A stretch of 64,000 nucleotides of DNA from Riptortus pedestris (lineage: Eukaryota; Arthropoda; Insecta; Hemiptera; Alydidae): NCBI GenBank assembly GCA_019009955.1, contig CM032233.1, positions 95,644,001 through 95,708,000 on the forward strand. Direction: 5' to 3'. The translations under genes were made by a program, and so were the position numbers. The notes under the pieces are model-generated. The model did no database searches. It was given only the letters and a program-made list of their open reading frames with translations, and was not told the origin of the DNA. Positions 58,018-64,000 of this stretch are shown here, in pieces. Every line of letters starts with the position of its first letter. Position 1 is the first letter of the stretch.

Positions 58018-61000
58018 ATATTTACAATTCTCTAGCTCTAGACATACCAATTTGTATGATATTATTTTATTTTACAATGCATAAAGATATTTACAATTCT
58101 CTAGCTCTAGACATACCAATTTGTATGATATTATTTTATTTTACAATGCATAAAGATATTTACAATTCTCTAGCTCTAGACATACCAATTTATATGATAT
58201 TATTTTATTTTACAATGCATAAAGATATTTACAATTCTCTAGCTCTAGACATACCAGTTTGTATGATATTATTTTATTTTACAATGCATAAAGATATTTA
58301 CAATTCTCTAGCTCTAGACATACCAATTTGTATGATGTTATTTTATTTTACAATGCATAAAGATATTTACAATTCTCTAGCTCTAGACATACCAGTTTGT
58401 ATGATATTATTTTATTTTACAATGCATAAAGATATTTACAATTCTCTAGCTCTAGACATACCAATTTATATGATATTATTTTATTTTACAATGCATAAAG
58501 ATATTTACAATTCTCTAGCTCTAGACATACCAGTTTGTATGATATTATTTTATTTTACAATGAATAAAGATATTTACAATTTTCTAGCTCTAGACATACC
58601 AATTTGTATGATATTATTTTATTTTACAATGCATAAAGATATTTACAATTCTCTAGCTCTAGACATACCAGTTTGTATGATATTATTTTATTTTACAATG
58701 CATAAAGATATTTACAATTCTCTAGCTCTAGACATACCAGTTTGTATGATATTATTTTATTTTACAATGCATAAAGATATTTACAATTCTCTAGCTCTAG
58801 ACATACCAATTTATATGATATTATTTTATTTTACAATGCATAAAGATATTTACAATACTCTAGCTCTAGACATACCAATTTATATGATATTATTTTATTT
58901 TACAATGCATAAAGATATTTACAATTCTCTAGCTCTAGACATACCAGTTTGTATGATATTATTTTATTTTACAATGCATAAAGATATTTACAATTCTCTA
59001 GCTCTAGACATACCAATTTATATGATATTATTTTATTTTACAATGCATAAAGATATTTACAATTCTCTAGCTCTAGACATACCAATTTGTATGATATTAT
59101 TTTATTTTACAATGCATAAAGATATTTACAATTCTCTAGCTCTAGACATACCAGTTTGTATGATATTATTTTATTTTACAATGCATAAAGATATTTACAA
59201 TTCTCTAGCTCTAGACATACCAATTTATATGATATTATTTTATTTTACAATGCATAAAGATATTTACAATTCTCTAGCTCTAGACATACCAGTTTATATG
59301 ATATTATTTTATTTTACAATGCATAAAGATATTTACAATTCTCTAGCTCTAGACATACCAGTTTATATGATATTATTTTATTTTACAATGCATAAAGATA
59401 TTTACAATTCTCTAGTTCTAGACATACCAGTTTGTATATTATTTTATTTTACAATGCATAAAGATATTTACAATTCTCTAGCTCTAGACATACCAATTTA
59501 TATGATATTATTTTATTTTACAATGCATAAAGATATTTACAATTCTCTAGCTCTAGACATACCAGTTTGTATGATATTATTTTATTTTACAATGCATAAA
59601 GATATTTACAATTCTCTAGCTCTAGACATACCAATTTATATGATATTATTTTATTTTACAATGCATAAAGATATTTACAATTCTCTAGCTCTAGACATAC
59701 CAATTTATATGATATTATTTTATTTTACAATGCATAAAGATATTTACAATTCTCTAGCTCTAGACATACCAGTTTGTATGATATTATTTTATTTTACAAT
59801 GCATAAAGATATTTACAATTCTCTAGCTCTAGACATACCAATTTATATGATATTATTTTATTTTACAATGCATAAAGATATTTACAATACTCTAGCTCTA
59901 GACATACCAATTTATATGATATTATTTTATTTTACAATGCATAAAGATATTTACAATTCTCTAGCTCTAGACATACCAGTTTGTATGATATTATTTTATT
60001 TTACAATGCATAAAGATATTTACAATTCTCTAGCTCTAGACATACCAATTTATATGATATTATTTTATTTTACAATGCATAAAGATATTTACAATTCTCT
60101 AGCTCTAGACATACCAATTTGTATGATATTATTTTATTTTACAATGCATAAAGATATTTACAATTCTCTAGCTCTAGACATACCAGTTTGTATGATATTA
60201 TTTTATTTTACAATGCATAAAGATATTTACAATTCTCTAGCTCTAGACATACCAATTTATATGATATTATTTTATTTTACAATGCATAAAGATATTTACA
60301 ATTCTCTAGCTCTAGACATACCAGTTTATATGATATTATTTTATTTTACAATGCATAAAGATATTTACAATTCTCTAGCTCTAGACATACCAGTTTATAT
60401 GATATTATTTTATTTTACAATGCATAAAGATATTTACAATTCTCTAGTTCTAGACATACCAGTTTGTATATTATTTTATTTTACAATGCATAAAGATATT
60501 TACAATTCTCTAGCTCTAGACATACCAATTTATATGATATTATTTTATTTTACAATGCATAAAGATATTTACAATTCTCTAGCTCTAGACATACCAGTTT
60601 GTATGATATTATTTTATTTTACAATGCATAAAGATATTTACAATTCTCTAGCTCTAGACATACCAATTTATATGATATTATTTTATTTTACAATGCATAA
60701 AGATATTTACAATTCTCTAGCTCTAGACATACCAATTTATATGATATTATTTTATTTTACAATGCATAAAGATATTTACAATTCTCTAGCTCTAGACATA
60801 CCAGTTTGTATGATATTATTTTATTTTACAATGCATAAAGATATTTACAATTCTCTAGCTCTAGACATACCAATTTATATGATATTATTTTATTTTACAA
60901 TGCATAAAGATATTTACAATTCTCTAGCTCTAGACATACCAATTTGTATGATATTATTTTATTTTACAATGCATAAAGATATTTACAATTCTCTAGCTCT

Positions 61001-63422
61001 AGACATACCAGTTTGTATGATATTATTTTATTTTACAATGCATAAAGATATTTACAATTCTCTAGCTCTAGACATACCAATTTATATGATATTATTTTAT
61101 TTTACAATGCATAAAGATATTTACAATTCTCTAGCTCTAGACATACCAGTTTATATGATATTATTTTATTTTACAATGCATAAAGATATTTACAATTCTC
61201 TAGCTCTAGACATACCAATTTGTATGGTATTATTTTATTTTACAATGCATAAAGATACTTACAATTTTCTAGCTCTAGACATGCCAATTTGTATGATATT
61301 ATTTTATTTTACAATGCATAAAGATATTTACAATTCTCTAGCTCTAGACATACCAATTTGTATGATATTATTTTATTTTACAATGCATAAAGATATTTAC
61401 AATTCTCTAGCTCTAGACATACCAATTTGTATGATATTATTTTATTTTACAATGCATAAAGATATTTACAATTCTCTAGCTCTAGACATACCAGTTTGTA
61501 TGATATTATTTTATTTTACAATGCATAAAGATATTTACAATTCTCTAGCTCTAGACATACCAATTTATATGATATTATTTTATTTTACAATGCATAAAGA
61601 TATTTACAATTCTCTAGCTCTAGACATACCAATTTATATGATATTATTTTATTTTACAATGCATAAAGATATTTACAATTCTCTAGCTCTAGACATACCA
61701 ATTTGTATGATATTATTTTATTTTACAATGCTTAAAGATATTTACAATTCTCTAGCTCTAGACATACCAGTTTGTATGATATTATTTTATTTTACAATGC
61801 ATAAAGATATTTACAATTCTCTAGCTCTAGACATACCAATTTATATGATATTATTTTATTTTACAATGCATAAAGATATTTACAATTCTCTAGCTGTAGA
61901 CATACCAGTTTATATGATATTATTTTATTTTACAATGCATAAAGATATTTACAATTTTCTAGCTCTAGACATACCAATTTGTATGATATTATTTTATTTT
62001 ACAATGCATAAAGATATTTACAATTCTCTAGCTCTAGACATACCAGTTTGTATGATATTATTTTATTTTACAATGCATAAAGATATTTACAATTCTCTAG
62101 CTCTAGACATACCAGTTTGTATGATATTATTTTATTTTACAATGCATAAAGATATTTACAATTCTCTAGCTCTAGACATACCAATTTATATGATATTATT
62201 TTATTTTACAATGCATAAAGATATTTACAATTCTCTAGCTCTAGACATACCAATTTATATGATATTATTTTATTTTACAATGCATAAAGATATTTACAAT
62301 TCTCTAGCTCTAGACATACCAGTTTGTATGATATTATTTTATTTTACAATGCATAAAGATATTTACAATTCTCTAGCTCTAGACATACCAATTTATATGA
62401 TATTATTTTATTTTACAATGCATAAAGATATTTACAATTCTCTAGCTCTAGACATACCAATTTGTATGATATTATTTTATTTTACAATGCATAAAGATAT
62501 TTACAATTCTCTAGCTCTAGACATACCAGTTTGTATGATATTATTTTATTTTACAATGCATAAAGATATTTACAATTCTCTAGCTCTAGACATACCAATT
62601 TATATGATATTATTTTATTTTACAATGCATAAAGATATTTACAATTCTCTAGCTCTAGACATACCAGTTTATATGATATTATTTTATTTTACAATGCATA
62701 AAGATATTTACAATTCTCTAGCTCTAGACATACCAGTTTATATGATATTATTTTATTTTACAATGCATAAAGATATTTACAATTTTCTAGCTCTAGACAT
62801 ACCAATTTGTATGATATTATTTTATTTTACAATCCATAAAGATATTTACAATTCTCTAGCTCTAGACATACCAGTTTGTATGATATTATTTTATTTTACA
62901 ATGCATAAAGATATTTACAATTCTCTAGCTCTAGACATACCAGTTTGTATGATATTATTTTATTTTACAATGCATAAAGATATTTACAATTCTCTAGCTA
63001 TAGACATACCAATTTATATGATATTATTTTATTTTACAATGCATAAAGATATTTACAATTCTCTAGCTCTAGACATACCAATTTATATGATATTATTTTA
63101 TTTTACAATGCATAAAGATATTTACAATTCTCTAGCTCTAGACATACCAATTTGTATGGTATTATTTTATTTTACAATGCATAAAGATACTTACAATTTT
63201 CTAGCTCTAGACATACCAATTTGTATGATATTATTTTATTTTACAATGCATAAAGATATTTACAATTCTCTAGCTCTAGACATACCAATTTGTATGATAT
63301 TATTTTATTTTACAATGCATAAAGATATTTACAATTCTCTAGCTCTAGACATACCAATTTGTATGATATTATTTTATTTTACAATGCATAAAGATATTTA
63401 CAATTCTCTAGCTCTAGACATA
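58018..63422. repeat. 69-bp satellite array with higher-order structure
   Basis: There are 78 monomers plus a partial one. Counting translated units (one monomer is 23 codons) gives 5405 bases. Two A/G sites define four monomer haplotypes: caatttg, caattta, cagtttg and cagttta types at 19, 27, 24 and 8 units. Rarer variants mark order. A 3-bp deletion monomer (66 bp) with a neighbouring C-to-T change occurs at 59411 and 60443, and a TACAATAC variant at 58851 and 59883, both offset by exactly 1032 bases (14 x 69 + 66). A tgtatggt variant with following GATACTTACAATTTT occurs at 61221 and 63153, offset 1932 bases (28 x 69). Monomers differ by only one to four bases, so amplification or homogenisation is recent. 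One frame is open for 1849 codons (57939-63488). Confidence 0.98.
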
Positions 63423-63790
63423 AAATATGCCTTAACAGTTTTCTACGTTAGAGCTATATATTCATTATTCTTGGCATTGGATCACTGACGTATATTTCTA
63501 TCATCAAGTTAACAATTTTATTACGGATGACAATGGTGTAGAAGAGTAGAATGTATTTTAATACTACATGCTATTTTGCGATTCTGTTCGATCAAATACA
63601 AGCAGTTTTGGAGACACTTGACACAATTTTTATCTTCATGATAGAAATATACGTCAGTGATCCAATGCCAAGCATAATGAAAATATAGCTCTAATTTAGA
63701 AAACTGTGAAAGAATATTTTATGTCTAGAGCTAGAAAATTGTAAATATCTTTATTCATTATAAAATAAAATAATATCACATAAATTGGTA
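63352..63790. repeat. Inverted repeat closing the satellite array
   Basis: Arms 63352-63502 and 63640-63790 (151 bases each) are inverse copies with about 12 mismatches (roughly 92% identity by eye), separated by 137 bases. The left arm contains the last monomer plus the unique tail (TGGCATTGGATCACTGACG). The right arm has the same tail and a single diverged monomer. Beyond 63790 the homology stops. Confidence 0.92.
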
Positions 63791-64000
63791 AAGATAGATA
63801 AAACCGTTTAAAATTATTAATAAAATATCTGCCTTATTATTGATAATTGTTATATACTTACGTTTTCAATTAATAATATCTTTCTTGTATAATATTAAAT
63901 ATTTCCTTATACCAATTCAATTTTTGGCAGAATGCATTCAATTTTTTTTAAATATATGGAACACGCTAAAAATTAAAAAAACTTTTTATTTATTAATATT
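63791..64000. other. Unassigned AT-rich DNA
   Basis: Nothing recognisable; no second array or HINE-like tip appears before the window ends. Confidence 0.5.

Noticed and set aside
58018..63422. CRISPR array
   Set aside because: Monomers are contiguous and nearly identical with no unique spacers, and the context is eukaryotic.
57939..63488. 1849-codon open frame as a giant repeat protein gene
   Set aside because: It coincides with a young satellite whose period is divisible by three, listed variants are all amino-acid changing, the leader comes from a transposon, and the product has no recognisable fold.

Overview
This is a eukaryotic, AT-rich, gene-poor window, most likely from an arthropod (insect) genome. 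The clues are non-LTR retrotransposon (LINE) remnants carrying insect-type reverse transcriptase and RNase H motifs, a Merlin-type DNA transposase relic, long dinucleotide microsatellites, and one dispersed non-autonomous repeat family whose architecture resembles the Helentron-associated elements (HINE/DINE-1) common in arthropods. I see no convincing intact host protein-coding gene, tRNA or rRNA. Nearly all short open frames are chance frames or pieces of transposons.

The dominant component, from about 2.8 to 58 kb, is the HINE-like family. A complete copy (2806-3726) runs from a 5' end TTTTAGCAGATTTCCC, which forms a hairpin with a following GGGAAATCAGCT, through an AT microsatellite and one or two diverged internal modules. 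It ends in GGGAAATCTGCTTAG plus a short stem-loop (ACGCAG-CCC-CTGCGT) and GACGGAC-TTTT. AGCAGATTTCCC is therefore an inverted repeat placed at the extreme 5' end but about 30 bases inside the 3' end, an asymmetric terminal inverted repeat. By eye about 21 3' ends and 17 5' ends occur in the window, in both orientations, often nested, head-to-head or broken by other insertions.

Other mobile remnants are LINE pieces at 2162-2757, 23573-24110, 24254-25075, 36120-36215, 37843-38118, 43786-45660 and 51644-52608; Merlin-like transposase relics at 36240-36706 and 55645-55736; a possible LTR-element remnant with paired repeats at 5396-6133; a 325-bp inverted-repeat element at 25832-26156; and a near-perfect fold-back element at 48923-49170. 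Between them lie unique, GC-richer islands (for example 3960-5060, 13780-14350, 18930-19200, 28440-29110, 31350-31640, 41340-41640, 54500-54830, 56480-56790). They look unlike the repeats and could be conserved non-coding DNA.

The right end (58018-63422) is a 5.4-kb tandem array of a 69-bp monomer, 78 units plus a partial one. It has higher-order structure: a 15-unit, 1032-bp block is duplicated, and a second duplication has a 28-unit (1932-bp) offset. Because 69 is divisible by three and no monomer has a stop in one frame, it creates an 1849-codon open frame that I regard as a by-product. The array interrupts a HINE-like copy inside its 3' subterminal repeat. It ends in a 151-bp inverted repeat whose distal arm carries a single, diverged monomer, which suggests the satellite grew out of one arm of a fold-back structure.
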